The notes under the pieces were generated by a model. The model ran no database searches, was not told where the DNA came from, and saw only the letters and a program-made list of their open reading frames with translations. From Ornithinibacillus xuwenensis (lineage in GTDB: Bacteria; Bacillota; Bacilli; Bacillales; Amphibacillaceae), in contig NZ_JBDIML010000009.1 of NCBI RefSeq assembly GCF_039614845.1, positions 40,768-104,767 of the forward strand: a stretch of 64,000 bases of DNA, written 5' to 3'. Both the position numbers and the translations under genes were made by a program. This document shows positions 9,298 to 18,557 of this stretch, piece by piece (within the stretch, counting starts at the first letter, position 1; every line of letters begins with the position of its first letter).

Positions 9298-9717
9298 ATG
9301 GGAGTGTTCAAAACATTGATTGAAGTATATACAGACGGAGCATCAAGTGGAAATCCCGGATTAAGCGGAGCTGGTATTTACATAAAAGCCAGTGGAAAAC
9401 ATTATGAATATAGCTTTCCTTTAGGAGAAATGACCAATCATGAGGCTGAATTCCACGCCATAATAAAAGCATTAGAAGTATGCCAAGAAGTATTCCCTAA
9501 TGAAATTCTATCATTTCGTTCTGATTCACAAACCGTTGTTAATGTAATTGAAAATGACTTTACCAAAAATAAAACCTTTCTACCACTTCTCGAAAAAATT
9601 CGGGATGAATCCAGGAACTTCCCTTATTTTTTTATTAAATGGATACCAGAAAAAGAAAATAATCATGCAGATAAGCTTGCTCGAAAAGCAATTCAAGTGC
9701 AGCGAAATAACACATAG
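9298..9717 (+). CDS. RNase H-like protein
   Basis: A 139-residue protein of the RNase HI fold. The catalytic acidic set is visible: Asp in VYTDGASSGNPG near residue 12, Glu in EAEFHAIIKALE near 49, Asp in FRSDSQTVVN near 71, and Asp in NHADKLARKA near 124. These would cut RNA in RNA-DNA hybrids. It resembles the short YpdQ/YpeP-type paralogues of Bacillus rather than the main replication enzymes. The start is set by AAGGA just before ATG. It is a single gene between two terminators. Activity is likely because the acidic residues are intact, but the physiological role of this subgroup is unclear. Confidence 0.85.
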   Translation: MGVFKTLIEVYTDGASSGNPGLSGAGIYIKASGKHYEYSFPLGEMTNHEAEFHAIIKALEVCQEVFPNEILSFRSDSQTVVNVIENDFTKNKTFLPLLEKIRDESRNFPYFFIKWIPEKENNHADKLARKAIQVQRNNT

Positions 9718-9734
9718 GGCAAATTTGAAATCAC

Positions 9735-9770
9735 AGAAAAAGCTACTAATACCCGTTAAGGATTAGTAGC
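9735..9770 (-). terminator. Terminator after the CBS-domain gene
   Basis: GCTACTAAT (9742-9750) pairs with ATTAGTAGC (9762-9770). On the minus strand it is followed by a T-rich run, so it ends the gene at 9790-10416, and it may also stop the convergent RNase H-like gene. Confidence 0.8.
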
Positions 9771-9789
9771 CAGCATTCTTCTCTTATCA

Positions 9790-10416
9790 TTAATGTAACT
9801 TCTCAACATCTGTGACGGTAAAATTATTCTTTTCTAAATCAACTTTAATCGTTTCCGCCAATTCTGCATCAACTTCATGAGGCAATACAATACATACTCT
9901 TCTGACATAATTCGAGTTGTTATTTAATGAAATAACACTTTGAACATTACAAAACTTGTTTACGACGCGTAACATTTTTTGTAAAGCACCCGCATACTCG
10001 ATCGTCCCAATCGTGAAGGAGTAGCTACCATTATGAACACCCCAAGCATTTTCTAATACTTGAATAACATTTCCATTGGTCAAAATACCTAAAAAGTCTT
10101 TGGAGTCATTTACAACTGCTAGAAAAGGAAGCTTTTTAATCGAAGAGAATACTTTGAAAAAGGGATCATCTTCTTTTATGTACCCTTCTTTGTCAGAAAT
10201 AAGCTCAGATAATTTTCCTACTAACGAATGATCAATTTCGTATTCCAACAAATCAACCTTATACACATTTCCTACGTACTTTTCTCCACTTTCATCGAGA
10301 ACAGGAATACAGCGGTAACCGGAATCGTCGAATATTTTCATGACTGTCGCTAGGCTATCTGACTCTTTCACAAACACAACATCTTTCTTATTCACATAAT
10401 CATTTTTAACTAGCAT
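9790..10416 (-). CDS. CBS-domain protein, CbpA-like
   Basis: A 208-residue soluble protein. Two CBS motifs occupy about residues 10-130 (SGYRCIPVLDESGEKYVGNVYK and KLPFLAVVNDSKDFLGILTNGNVIQ). An ACT-like region follows at about 135-205 (GSYSFTIGTIEYAGALQKMLRVV). This CBS-CBS-ACT order resembles the Listeria c-di-AMP-binding protein CbpA. CBS pairs bind adenine nucleotides, so a c-di-AMP sensor is possible; that assignment rests on recalled family resemblance and is not proven by the sequence. The start follows GGGGGG. It is a single-gene unit with its own terminator. Confidence 0.75.
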   Translation of the reverse strand: MLVKNDYVNKKDVVFVKESDSLATVMKIFDDSGYRCIPVLDESGEKYVGNVYKVDLLEYEIDHSLVGKLSELISDKEGYIKEDDPFFKVFSSIKKLPFLAVVNDSKDFLGILTNGNVIQVLENAWGVHNGSYSFTIGTIEYAGALQKMLRVVNKFCNVQSVISLNNNSNYVRRVCIVLPHEVDAELAETIKVDLEKNNFTVTDVEKLH

Positions 10417-10544
10417 TCATATTCCCCCCAAGACGTTTAATGGGATACCATACAATGGCACCATTATCCCTTAACTCATTTTCCTATATTTTCAGCAAAA
10501 TATCAATACTCTGATTTAGATTAGGTATCAATAAGCCACGAAAA

Positions 10545-10600
10545 CTAAAAAAACTGTTAAATGGAATATACTATCACATCATTCCCATTTAACAGTTTCA
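10545..10600 (-). terminator. Terminator after the small lipoprotein gene
   Basis: AACTGTTAAATGG (10552-10564) pairs with CCATTTAACAGTT (10585-10597), with further pairing inside the loop. On the minus strand it runs into TTTTTTT. Confidence 0.88.
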
Positions 10601-10614
10601 ATTAATCTAGAAGC

Positions 10615-11130
10615 TTATTCGTTTATTTCTTCTTCTTCAAATCCATATTCTTCCACTAAAGAATCCCAATGCTCAGCAGCAGCCTCATCCAATTCAAACG
10701 CTTCGGCATTCAAATCATCTACTTGCGTTTCTATTTCTAAAATTTCCTCTTCTGTTGCAGCAGGATCTATAAGGACAGTTAAGAATTCATGCTCTTTTTG
10801 AACAACCTCATACAATTTATTCGTTAAATCTAAACGCATTTGGTGATATTCCTTCGCCACATCCGATTTAACCTTTTGTGATTCAAAGTATTCCTTCATT
10901 TCTTCAACTAATGGTATTAAGCCATTTTCAAAAATTTCAATTGCTTTCGCTTCGTCTTCCATAGCAGCTGTTGAAATCTCGTCATACATCATTTCTATTT
11001 CATCGATTTTAGGATTTATCTCGTCAACCATTTTATTATGATATTCCAACACTTCATCTTCTTCCGATGAGCCACATGCTGCAAGAACCATCAACAATAC
11101 GAATCCAGTAAGTAATAATATCTTTTTCAT
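10615..11130 (-). CDS. Small lipoprotein with helical domain
   Basis: I place the start at 11130 (MKKILLLTGFVLL), preceded by AGAGGGG at good distance; a longer frame upstream has no ribosome site. The 171-residue product has a signal peptide with lipobox LAACGSS, so it should be anchored outside the membrane. The mature part is acidic and predicted almost all helical (EYHNKMVDEINPKIDEIEMMYDE and similar), like an antiparallel helical bundle. The C-terminus is a Glu-rich tail. I do not recognise a defined family. It is a monocistronic gene with its own terminator and no functional neighbours. Confidence 0.85.
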   Translation of the reverse strand: MKKILLLTGFVLLMVLAACGSSEEDEVLEYHNKMVDEINPKIDEIEMMYDEISTAAMEDEAKAIEIFENGLIPLVEEMKEYFESQKVKSDVAKEYHQMRLDLTNKLYEVVQKEHEFLTVLIDPAATEEEILEIETQVDDLNAEAFELDEAAAEHWDSLVEEYGFEEEEINE

Positions 11131-11373
11131 CCAAACAATTCCCCTCTTATTTTGATATGTCCATATGTATTTTAAACCAAAAACAAAAACTGTCAATTAG
11201 GCAAATTCTCCTAAATCAAAACCGCTAGTTATTTAGTCTTATATTTTGTCGAAATCTCGTCGAATTATAACGAACGCATCAAAAAGAAAGAAGGTAATCA
11301 AGTCTATTAATCTACCATTTTTTGTAAAAATAATGGGTATTCGGTATCATTTTTGGTAATTTTTTCATTTTCA
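11131..11373. other. Intergenic region without recognised gene
   Basis: AT-rich, no open frame with a ribosome site. It should hold the promoter of the lipoprotein gene. A weak hairpin (ACCATT with AATGGT near 11316-11340) has no clear role. Confidence 0.4.
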
Positions 11374-11411
11374 TAAAAAAACTTCCACCTTTATCTTGCA
11401 TTAGGTGGAAG
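11374..11411 (-). terminator. Terminator overlapping the end of the EamA gene
   Basis: CTTCCACCT (11382-11390) pairs with AGGTGGAAG (11403-11411); on the minus strand seven T residues follow. The stop codon of the transporter gene lies in the loop. Confidence 0.88.
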
Positions 11412-12341
11412 CTTTACTTGTACCCGTTCTCTTCCTTGGGAGTTAACAATAATGATACCTATCGCAACCAATACAATGGCAGCAAATATAAAGCCATTTA
11501 ATGTCTCATTAGGAATAAATAGTGCTGACATACATGCCCCTGAAACAGGTACGATAAATTTATACATACTTAACTTGCTAGCTTGATTATATTTTAACAA
11601 AGAGTACCAAAGTGCAAAGGCAACTGCCGAGAGAAGCGCTGAATAAAGAAATAATCCCGTCCCAAATGGCGTAAACACGATTGCATCCTCTGATAATATT
11701 GGAAATCCAATTAGAAGCATGATTGCCCCACCAAGTAATAATTGCCAGCCTGTAATAGCAATTGGATGTATGCCTGTTGCTAGCTCTTTAGCCATGATTG
11801 TTGCCACAGCTACTGTTACACCTGAGAGAATCATAAAGCCCTCCCCATCAATATGGAAGGAAAATGATAGCTCTTCACCCCAATTGACCACTATAATTCC
11901 TAAGAATCCAGTAATTAATCCGATCGTTTTCCGCCAATTCATACGATCATTTCGATAGTAAAAATGCGCTAGAATAACCGTAAAAAATGCACCTGCAGAC
12001 GATAGAATTGCTCCTTGCATACCCGAGACATTAGCTAGCCCGTTGTAAAAGAAAAAATACTGTAGAGAGGTTTGGACAATCCCTAATAGTGTTAACACTA
12101 AAAACTGTCTTTTCGTGATTAACAACTGTTTTCGATTACTTGCCAGAAGAAATACTAACACAAGAACTCCCGCTAATAAGAATCGCATTCCTGCAAATAC
12201 AATTTTTGCTACAAGGTCATCGGGCGCCATTTGTAGCTCTTCATAGCTTAGCTTTAATACTGGAAAAGCACTTCCCCAAAGAATGGAACACAATACTGCA
12301 ATTCCAATAACCGACCACTTATTTTGAAATATACCTTTCAC
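11391..12341 (-). CDS. EamA/DMT-family exporter
   Basis: A polytopic membrane protein of about 316 residues with ten predicted helices in two EamA repeats, the drug/metabolite transporter fold. SILWGSAFPVLKLSYEEL near the N-terminus and LLSAVAFALWYSLLKYNQASKLSMYKFIVPVSG in the second repeat are family patterns. I prefer the GTG at 12341, nine bases after GGGAG. An ATG at 12350 and a TTG at 12359 are in frame but badly placed for that site. The substrate cannot be told from sequence. It stands alone. Confidence 0.85.
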   Translation of the reverse strand: MKGIFQNKWSVIGIAVLCSILWGSAFPVLKLSYEELQMAPDDLVAKIVFAGMRFLLAGVLVLVFLLASNRKQLLITKRQFLVLTLLGIVQTSLQYFFFYNGLANVSGMQGAILSSAGAFFTVILAHFYYRNDRMNWRKTIGLITGFLGIIVVNWGEELSFSFHIDGEGFMILSGVTVAVATIMAKELATGIHPIAITGWQLLLGGAIMLLIGFPILSEDAIVFTPFGTGLFLYSALLSAVAFALWYSLLKYNQASKLSMYKFIVPVSGACMSALFIPNETLNGFIFAAIVLVAIGIIIVNSQGRERVQVKLPPNAR

Positions 12342-12439
12342 CGCTGTCATCTCCCACAAAACAAGGTTGCATCCAAGTAATCATCTTATGTCAAAGTATT
12401 CAATTAAGCAAGACCAACGATTCGGTAAAAACAAACAAA

Positions 12440-12600
12440 AACAAAAGTGCCCTGCATAGAGACGTACGGACTGGACTGATCCGTAGGAGATAAAGGAATA
12501 CGGTGACCGAAGGAAGTCGATGTTGACTGATCGTATGAAGGCGAGGAAAGTCCCGCTAGTCTCTGGGCGCCGGAGCTGGACGTGGCTTTTCCAGTAAATG
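12440..12600. repeat. GC-rich intergenic repeat element (candidate)
   Basis: This stretch is clearly richer in G and C than its surroundings and has no believable protein. It contains blocks such as GGCGCCGGAGCTGGACGTGG, which I recall as a scattered intergenic repeat in Oceanobacillus/Virgibacillus-type genomes. A 76-codon open frame crosses it but has low-complexity, non-protein-like composition. Only one copy is in this window, so repetition cannot be shown here. Confidence 0.5.
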
Positions 12601-12642
12601 AATGGAATCACTCCACAGATTTATCCTCTCTATACTTAAGAT

Positions 12643-12669
12643 AAAAAGCCTCCATCCGAGATGGAAGCT
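12643..12669 (-). terminator. Terminator after the pseudokinase-GGDEF gene
   Basis: AGCCTCCATC (12647-12656) pairs with GATGGAAGCT (12660-12669); the minus-strand transcript then reads TTTTTAT. Confidence 0.85.
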
Positions 12670-12681
12670 CCTTATTCTGTA

Positions 12682-15600
12682 TCATGATTTCAATCGGTAG
12701 TCGTTAGCGAATGAGTTTATCACACCAGTTGCCAGATTACTATACACACTGACTAGATTTAATTCATCCACTCCAAATTCTTTTACTCTTGCTGGAACAG
12801 TTAAATAAATCACGCCTCTAACATAACCTTGTATGGTAATCGGAACAGCTAAAATAGAATCCCAATCTGGTAACCCGTTTACCTTATTATCACGCTCTGC
12901 TTCATCCCAATTAATGGTATAAAGACCACGTTCCTCGTTCATAATGGAATTCACAATCGCTTGATTGAAAGAAATATTCCGTAGCCAGTTTTCTTCCTGT
13001 GCTTTTCTTCCATATGATTTGGTTATCTTACTATCTTCTATTAAAAGAATATATCCGACCTGTGCCTCTGTAATCTCGATGATTCTTCCTAAATAATAAT
13101 ACAACTTTTCTTCCATTGACATCGGTTTATTCATTAACTCAATAAGCTCCACCATTGCTAATACAGTTCTGGAATCTTTTATTTCATCACCAGACAGAAT
13201 ACCGGTTAGTTTATTGGCAGGTTTCGATTTGTTAGCGAAGTCCTGACTCCAAACCTGACAATTATTTCTACCGCTTTCCTTGGCAACATATAGCGCTTGG
13301 TCTGCTTTCTCAACAAGTTCTTTAACGGTTTGTCCATCATTCGGATAAGTTGATACTCCCATACTTACAGTCACATCAAACTTATCTCCAAGTAATTTTT
13401 GGGCAGCAATCGTTTTTCTCAAGCCTTCCGCAATCTCATACGCATTGTCTGAGTGAACAGCCGGTAGAATAATAATAAACTCTTCGCCTCCATAGCGACC
13501 AAAGTCATATTGCTGTTTTAGGTTATCCATGACAACGGAGGCTACTTTTCGTAAAACGCTATCTCCCACTTGGTGACCATAGCGATCATTAACTTGTTTA
13601 AAGCGGTCAAGGTCAAACATGATAATACTAAATCGTTCCCCATTTTTTCTTGACGATTCGACTGCTTCATGTAAGGAGTCATCTAAATATTTCCTCGTTA
13701 AGGAACCAGTTAATTTATCAAGGGAAGCAGAAATCTTCAATTGGTGCTTCTCCAATAATAGCGCAAGAAAACTACTAATTTCTTTGCAATTTTCCAGGCC
13801 ACTATCATTAAAATTATTGGCTAATTTATCCGTTTCTAAATAAACATAGCCCAACAGGACATTCTTCTCTTCTGAACTTCCTTGTCGATTGATAATTGGA
13901 ATGTATAAGCTTGCCCTTAAATCCTTTGATAAGAAATTAGAATCTACCTTGTTATCTCCCATCACGCCAGACAGTAATACTGGTTCCATGGTGGTACGAA
14001 CTCGGTTAAATAGGAATAGATTTTCTGGCATTTCCATCTTATCATCGGTTGAAGCAAGCACCGTAAACTCATGCCGCTGATTCTCAGTTATGACAAGTCC
14101 ACGAGTCGCAAGCGTTATGCCAGCAAGATAACGAATGATCATATCAATATTTTTAGTGGTATCAGCACTCAAATTCTTCAATAAGTCGGTAGTTTTACGT
14201 ACCTTATTAGAAAACAGAGCTAAATGCTGATCACTAATGTACTGAAGGAATGCTTTATTCTGAATGAAGTACCCAATTTCATCTGCACCAATAATCTCGT
14301 CCAAATCTGCAATTGAATCGATCGAATAGGATCGATTATTACATGCCAAGGAAATCTGCTCACCTGTTAATTGATCATTCATTTCTTTCAAACGAATAAA
14401 TCCTCTGCCAAGATTATGACGACTCACATACATGAATCGATATTGTTCAGGAACTTGATAAATAAGCGTACTTGCAACATCACTACCCTCTAAATAATAG
14501 TTAGCAGCGTCAAATAGCTGGTCTCGTTCATCATAATAATCACCCAGCAGTAAATTTACTTTTGCAACTAATTCAGGACTCTTTGATTTTTTGGCATATT
14601 CTAGACTTTTTCTTAAGCTCTCAACCGACTCATTGCCTTCTCCTGAAATACCCTTTGCATAATAATAGCTAGCTAGTAAATGGTCTGGTGTATCTGATGT
14701 AAGATAATCATTAGCTTTTAACATTATTTCATTGGAATAAGCTTTATTACCCTTTTGACTTAAAGCAATTGAAGCCATACTTAATGCTTTCAAATTAAAT
14801 TCCTTACGTGGAATCTTTTCAATTAAATCTAGTATTGTGACGAGTAAATTTTCAACTTGATTAACATCTGCATTTCGCAGTCTGTTTATCGTTTGATAGA
14901 CAATCGCTGCAAAGCTATAGATATTTTCTCTACCTTTATGGTATTCAACAATCTTTTGACTATATCTATCTGACTCTTCGTAATGCCCAATAGATTGGTA
15001 TAATTCCATACTCGTATTATAGTAATCGAAAATATCAAGTCCTAAATCCGTTTCTCCACTCATTTTTTCTTCTATAAGCTTGTAATAGTAAAAAGCTTGT
15101 TCATAGTCATTCATTTCTACACTCACAAAAGCTAATGAGTTATATAGATGTACAATCGTCCGAGACATACCTACTCGTTCTGCCTTCTTCAATGCAAACT
15201 TATAGTGTTCAACTGCGGTTTGTAAGTCGTTTGTATTATGATATATTCCAGCGATATTACTTAATGCCTGAATTTCTGTTAATACGATCCCGTACTCTTC
15301 ACTTAAATCTCTTGCCTTTACAAAATACGTCATCGCTGTTTCCGCATCACCTAGATAACCTTGATAAATAATTCCAATATTGTTCGTTGCACCTAAAACA
15401 CCCTTTGTATATCCAGCTCGTTCCAAAAGGTTGATAGCTTGTTGATAGTATTTCAATGCTTCTGTTATTTTATTGTGCTGCAAATAAACAAATCCAAGTA
15501 ATAGATAGGTATTACCCTTAATACGAGGGAATTCATCATCACATTCTGTTACAATACTGTGTAAGATTTTAGAAGACTCCTCTATCCGATTCTCAACGTT

Positions 15601-18087
15601 TAATAGAAAAGCTTGAAGTCTTCTGAATTCTAATCTCGACTTTTTATCTTCATAATTCGTAAATGCTTGCTCTACCTTTTGCATATACGCTTTTGTTTGT
15701 TCAATATCATATAGACTTGAATATACACCAGCTATATTCAAATAAACATGTACAACATTTTCAGCATGGTTGGTGGATATAGCAAGCTGTTCAGCGATAT
15801 CAAAGGACTTCAATGAATTTTCCGTTTCATTTAGTTCGGAATACAACACACCTATCTCCATCAATAGCTTTGTCTTTTCTTCAATATCCTCCATCAAGGA
15901 AAGAGCCTTTTCTAGGTTAAGAATTTCCCCTTTTTTATTTCCCTCTGAAAGCATTTTGGAAGCATTCTCCAAATAATACTGCTTTGTTTTTTCCCAGTTT
16001 TTTGCTCGTTCATGATGAAAGATTAGTTCATCAGGAGGTGTATCTAATTCTTCCTCCAGTATGACTGCTGCTTCCATATGCTTTTTAATTCTTTCATCAG
16101 CAGAGATTCTATCGTAAACGATTTGCTTTAACACCTTATTGTTAAATTCAAATAAGTAACCAATATCAGATACTAACCGTTGAATGATTCCTTTTCTTGC
16201 AAGCTTAGCAAGATGCTCCTCAATATGTTCCATCGGTAGCTGTAAGAATTTCGTAATTGTTTCGATCGTGACAGGCTTGTTAAATATTGCAACTGCTTCA
16301 AGAATTTCTAGCTTTTGTTCAGTCAAGTCCTGCAATTGGTTAACAAGAGCCTGTTCAATACTATCTGGAATCTCCAATAAATCATAGTCTCTAGCAGAAA
16401 GATTTATACTCCACATTCCATTTTGTGGATTTACCTCCATAATATTTCGACTATAAAGATCCTTAATTACCTCGCTTATAAAAAGTGGGTTTCCAAATGA
16501 GCGAGAATAGATTCGCTCTGTTAACCGAACCGGTATATAGGATATGGCTAGAATATTCCGGATCATCTCACCTGATTGCTGTGTATCTAAACGTCTTAAT
16601 CTTATAATCTCCGAGTTCTTCCGCCTTTTAAGGTTTTCAACGCTTTCTCGATATGCTTTATTTTCGTTATCCTCGCTACTCGCACCCGATAACAAAAACA
16701 TCAGATTATTTTGTTCTAATATTTCTGAACATAAATAGTTTAACGTATCGAATGTAAAATCATCGGCTAGGTGAATATCGTCAATCAGTATTATTGCGGG
16801 CTTATTTTTGACACTTTCATTAATAAATCCACCAATACGATTCAAAATACGATATTTAGAATTTACACCAAGCGAGTTGTCAACTGTAGGCGATTGCTCT
16901 TGATCGACTAATTCTGGAAAATATCGCATAAGCTCTTCCTTGTATTTCTCAACCGTATGAATATCAGTTTCCACAATCATCTTACTTAAAATATCAATCC
17001 ACATTTGCTTACTGCTACCTGTATCACTTAAACTAAAGCTTGCATAGACAGTTGCCTTTTGTAGCCCTAACAAAAACTTCATTTCCTTTAGAAAACGTGT
17101 TTTCCCAATCCCATCTTCTCCCTGAACTAAGAAAATTCGCTTACTGGGCTTATATTGTGATAAGTTCCCGAAGTTTCTGATAATAATATCGGTTTCCAAT
17201 TCCCTTCCGACACTTTTCGTGTGGAATTGTAGCTTCTCTATCTCTTCTGTTTCTATTATAGAAAGCTTCAGGCCAAGACTTTCACCTAGCTTTGTTGTCA
17301 TATCTTGAATAGAAGAAAATGGATAATCCTCTAACACTAACAAATCTTCTAAGATAGGGATTAATGCCTCCGTGATCCTCGAATTCGCTTGATCTAGTGA
17401 AGTATTTTCCTGCTTTAAAATCCGAAGTTCATCCCTAGGGTTTGTTATGTATGCTTTCTTACGTAGCATCGCCAAAAGGATAACCCCTAGTGCATACATA
17501 TCCGCTTCCACATCAGGCTCATTGCCAGATAACACTTTAGGTGATTTGAAGTAAGAATCCTCAATCCCCTCATTGGTATGGATATGCTTATCTAATTCAA
17601 CAGTTGCAAGATCCTTCAGCATCAGCTTGTAGCGACGATTTGATTCAACAACGAATATGTTATTTAAATTTAATTCACCATATATAAAGCCTTTTAAATG
17701 TAGATAATGCACAGCTGTACAAAGCTCGACAAATGCATCGAGAACTTGGTCAATTGTCATACTTTGAACAAAATCTACAAATGGTTCCTCTGTAGCAATA
17801 TGGGCAGAAGTAAAGAAATAATTTTTATCCTGCTGCACTTTATTATCTATGTGCGAAATTGTATTGAAGTGAAAATTACGAACAATGCGCTTACTAGTCA
17901 AATTTTTAATCGCAATAAAAGAATCGGTGTAATAATCAATTAAGGATTGCGGTGTATATTCAGCATTTAGTAGACTTAGTCGAATTACCTTATTATCTGC
18001 TCGCATATCAACAGCTAAATAAGTTGAAACTAGTCTGTTCTGATGTAATTGCTCCATTATTCGATATCGGTTATTAATGACTTCCAC
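12682..18087 (-). CDS. Giant pseudokinase / ATPase / TPR / GAF / GGDEF signalling protein
   Basis: A soluble protein of about 1801 residues. Order: protein-kinase-like domain (about 5-270); AAA-type ATPase with Walker A GEDGIGKT near 320 and Walker B IILIDDIH near 432; helical linker; TPR array (about 690-1150); GAF (about 1250-1410); GGDEF (about 1440-1600) with active loop GRYGGEEF near 1532; C-terminal GAF (about 1640-1790). The kinase domain looks dead: the HRDLKPEN loop reads YGELNLNN, DFG reads DLA and the VAIK lysine position is Arg. GGEEF is a working diguanylate cyclase signature. The usual RxxD inhibitory site five residues upstream is absent. I choose the GTG at 18087, eight bases after AAGAGG; a GTG at 18096 overlaps that site. 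A c-di-GMP riboswitch precedes it, suggesting product feedback. Confidence 0.9.
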   Translation of the reverse strand: MEVINNRYRIMEQLHQNRLVSTYLAVDMRADNKVIRLSLLNAEYTPQSLIDYYTDSFIAIKNLTSKRIVRNFHFNTISHIDNKVQQDKNYFFTSAHIATEEPFVDFVQSMTIDQVLDAFVELCTAVHYLHLKGFIYGELNLNNIFVVESNRRYKLMLKDLATVELDKHIHTNEGIEDSYFKSPKVLSGNEPDVEADMYALGVILLAMLRKKAYITNPRDELRILKQENTSLDQANSRITEALIPILEDLLVLEDYPFSSIQDMTTKLGESLGLKLSIIETEEIEKLQFHTKSVGRELETDIIIRNFGNLSQYKPSKRIFLVQGEDGIGKTRFLKEMKFLLGLQKATVYASFSLSDTGSSKQMWIDILSKMIVETDIHTVEKYKEELMRYFPELVDQEQSPTVDNSLGVNSKYRILNRIGGFINESVKNKPAIILIDDIHLADDFTFDTLNYLCSEILEQNNLMFLLSGASSEDNENKAYRESVENLKRRKNSEIIRLRRLDTQQSGEMIRNILAISYIPVRLTERIYSRSFGNPLFISEVIKDLYSRNIMEVNPQNGMWSINLSARDYDLLEIPDSIEQALVNQLQDLTEQKLEILEAVAIFNKPVTIETITKFLQLPMEHIEEHLAKLARKGIIQRLVSDIGYLFEFNNKVLKQIVYDRISADERIKKHMEAAVILEEELDTPPDELIFHHERAKNWEKTKQYYLENASKMLSEGNKKGEILNLEKALSLMEDIEEKTKLLMEIGVLYSELNETENSLKSFDIAEQLAISTNHAENVVHVYLNIAGVYSSLYDIEQTKAYMQKVEQAFTNYEDKKSRLEFRRLQAFLLNVENRIEESSKILHSIVTECDDEFPRIKGNTYLLLGFVYLQHNKITEALKYYQQAINLLERAGYTKGVLGATNNIGIIYQGYLGDAETAMTYFVKARDLSEEYGIVLTEIQALSNIAGIYHNTNDLQTAVEHYKFALKKAERVGMSRTIVHLYNSLAFVSVEMNDYEQAFYYYKLIEEKMSGETDLGLDIFDYYNTSMELYQSIGHYEESDRYSQKIVEYHKGRENIYSFAAIVYQTINRLRNADVNQVENLLVTILDLIEKIPRKEFNLKALSMASIALSQKGNKAYSNEIMLKANDYLTSDTPDHLLASYYYAKGISGEGNESVESLRKSLEYAKKSKSPELVAKVNLLLGDYYDERDQLFDAANYYLEGSDVASTLIYQVPEQYRFMYVSRHNLGRGFIRLKEMNDQLTGEQISLACNNRSYSIDSIADLDEIIGADEIGYFIQNKAFLQYISDQHLALFSNKVRKTTDLLKNLSADTTKNIDMIIRYLAGITLATRGLVITENQRHEFTVLASTDDKMEMPENLFLFNRVRTTMEPVLLSGVMGDNKVDSNFLSKDLRASLYIPIINRQGSSEEKNVLLGYVYLETDKLANNFNDSGLENCKEISSFLALLLEKHQLKISASLDKLTGSLTRKYLDDSLHEAVESSRKNGERFSIIMFDLDRFKQVNDRYGHQVGDSVLRKVASVVMDNLKQQYDFGRYGGEEFIIILPAVHSDNAYEIAEGLRKTIAAQKLLGDKFDVTVSMGVSTYPNDGQTVKELVEKADQALYVAKESGRNNCQVWSQDFANKSKPANKLTGILSGDEIKDSRTVLAMVELIELMNKPMSMEEKLYYYLGRIIEITEAQVGYILLIEDSKITKSYGRKAQEENWLRNISFNQAIVNSIMNEERGLYTINWDEAERDNKVNGLPDWDSILAVPITIQGYVRGVIYLTVPARVKEFGVDELNLVSVYSNLATGVINSFANDYRLKS

Positions 18088-18130
18088 TATTTTCACCTCT
18101 TAGTCATAAAGACTTCGTTTTAGGAAAATC

Positions 18131-18160
18131 AAAAAATGGCTATCCAAAGAACGATAGCCA
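18131..18160 (-). terminator. Riboswitch expression-platform terminator
   Basis: TGGCTATC (18137-18144) pairs with GATAGCCA (18153-18160), and six T residues follow on the minus strand. It lies between the c-di-GMP aptamer and the start codon of the pseudokinase-GGDEF gene. The 3' side of the aptamer contains GATAGCC, the same sequence as one arm of this hairpin, which fits mutually exclusive folding. Confidence 0.85.
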
Positions 18161-18182
18161 AACATTCTAAAAAACGTAATAT

Positions 18183-18264
18183 TTTGGCAGCCAGGCTATC
18201 ATGGGTATGTACACCGGTAGACCCTTGGCTTTGCGTCCTATACTTTCGAATAGTTTGCCCTTTT
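18183..18264 (-). promoter_or_regulatory. c-di-GMP-I (GEMM) riboswitch aptamer
   Basis: Read on the minus strand, the conserved c-di-GMP-I core is present in order: GGGCAAAC, hairpin CTATTCGAAAGTATAG with a GAAA tetraloop, then GGACGCAAAGCC, a second variable hairpin, and the closing GCCTGGCTGCC. The GCAAAC/ACGCAAAGCC core and the GAAA loop with its receptor-side helix are the diagnostic features. It lies in the leader of the pseudokinase-GGDEF gene, 90-180 bases before the start codon, followed by a terminator. The direction of control (on or off) cannot be settled by eye. Confidence 0.92.
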
Positions 18265-18312
18265 CTCAATCTATATGGATATTAAGGTCATATTCACTAC
18301 TACTTAATACCT

Positions 18313-18340
18313 ATTTTACACCACTTCTATGATTATTCAA
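18313..18340 (-). promoter_or_regulatory. Promoter for the riboswitch leader
   Basis: On the minus strand TTGAAT (18335-18340), 16 bases and TAAAAT (18313-18318) make a sigma-A promoter about 45 bases before the aptamer. Confidence 0.6.
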
Positions 18341-18557
18341 TGATTAAAACAAGTTTTATTTTTTAAAAATGTAAAAAAAATCAAGTCTATTTACACTACT
18401 TTTTAGCTTACATATTATAACACGCTCCTACTGAAATTACAAAATTTTCAAAATTATAATTCTAGCAATTATTTTCCATCTCATACGAAGCAAATAACAC
18501 CCTTGTCTAACCTTGTTATGGTAAGGTAACAGTAGGAAACTTTGAGAGGAAAATAGG

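Noticed and set aside
12381..12611. 76-codon frame across the GC-rich block
   Set aside because: Composition is not protein-like and the block fits an intergenic repeat better.
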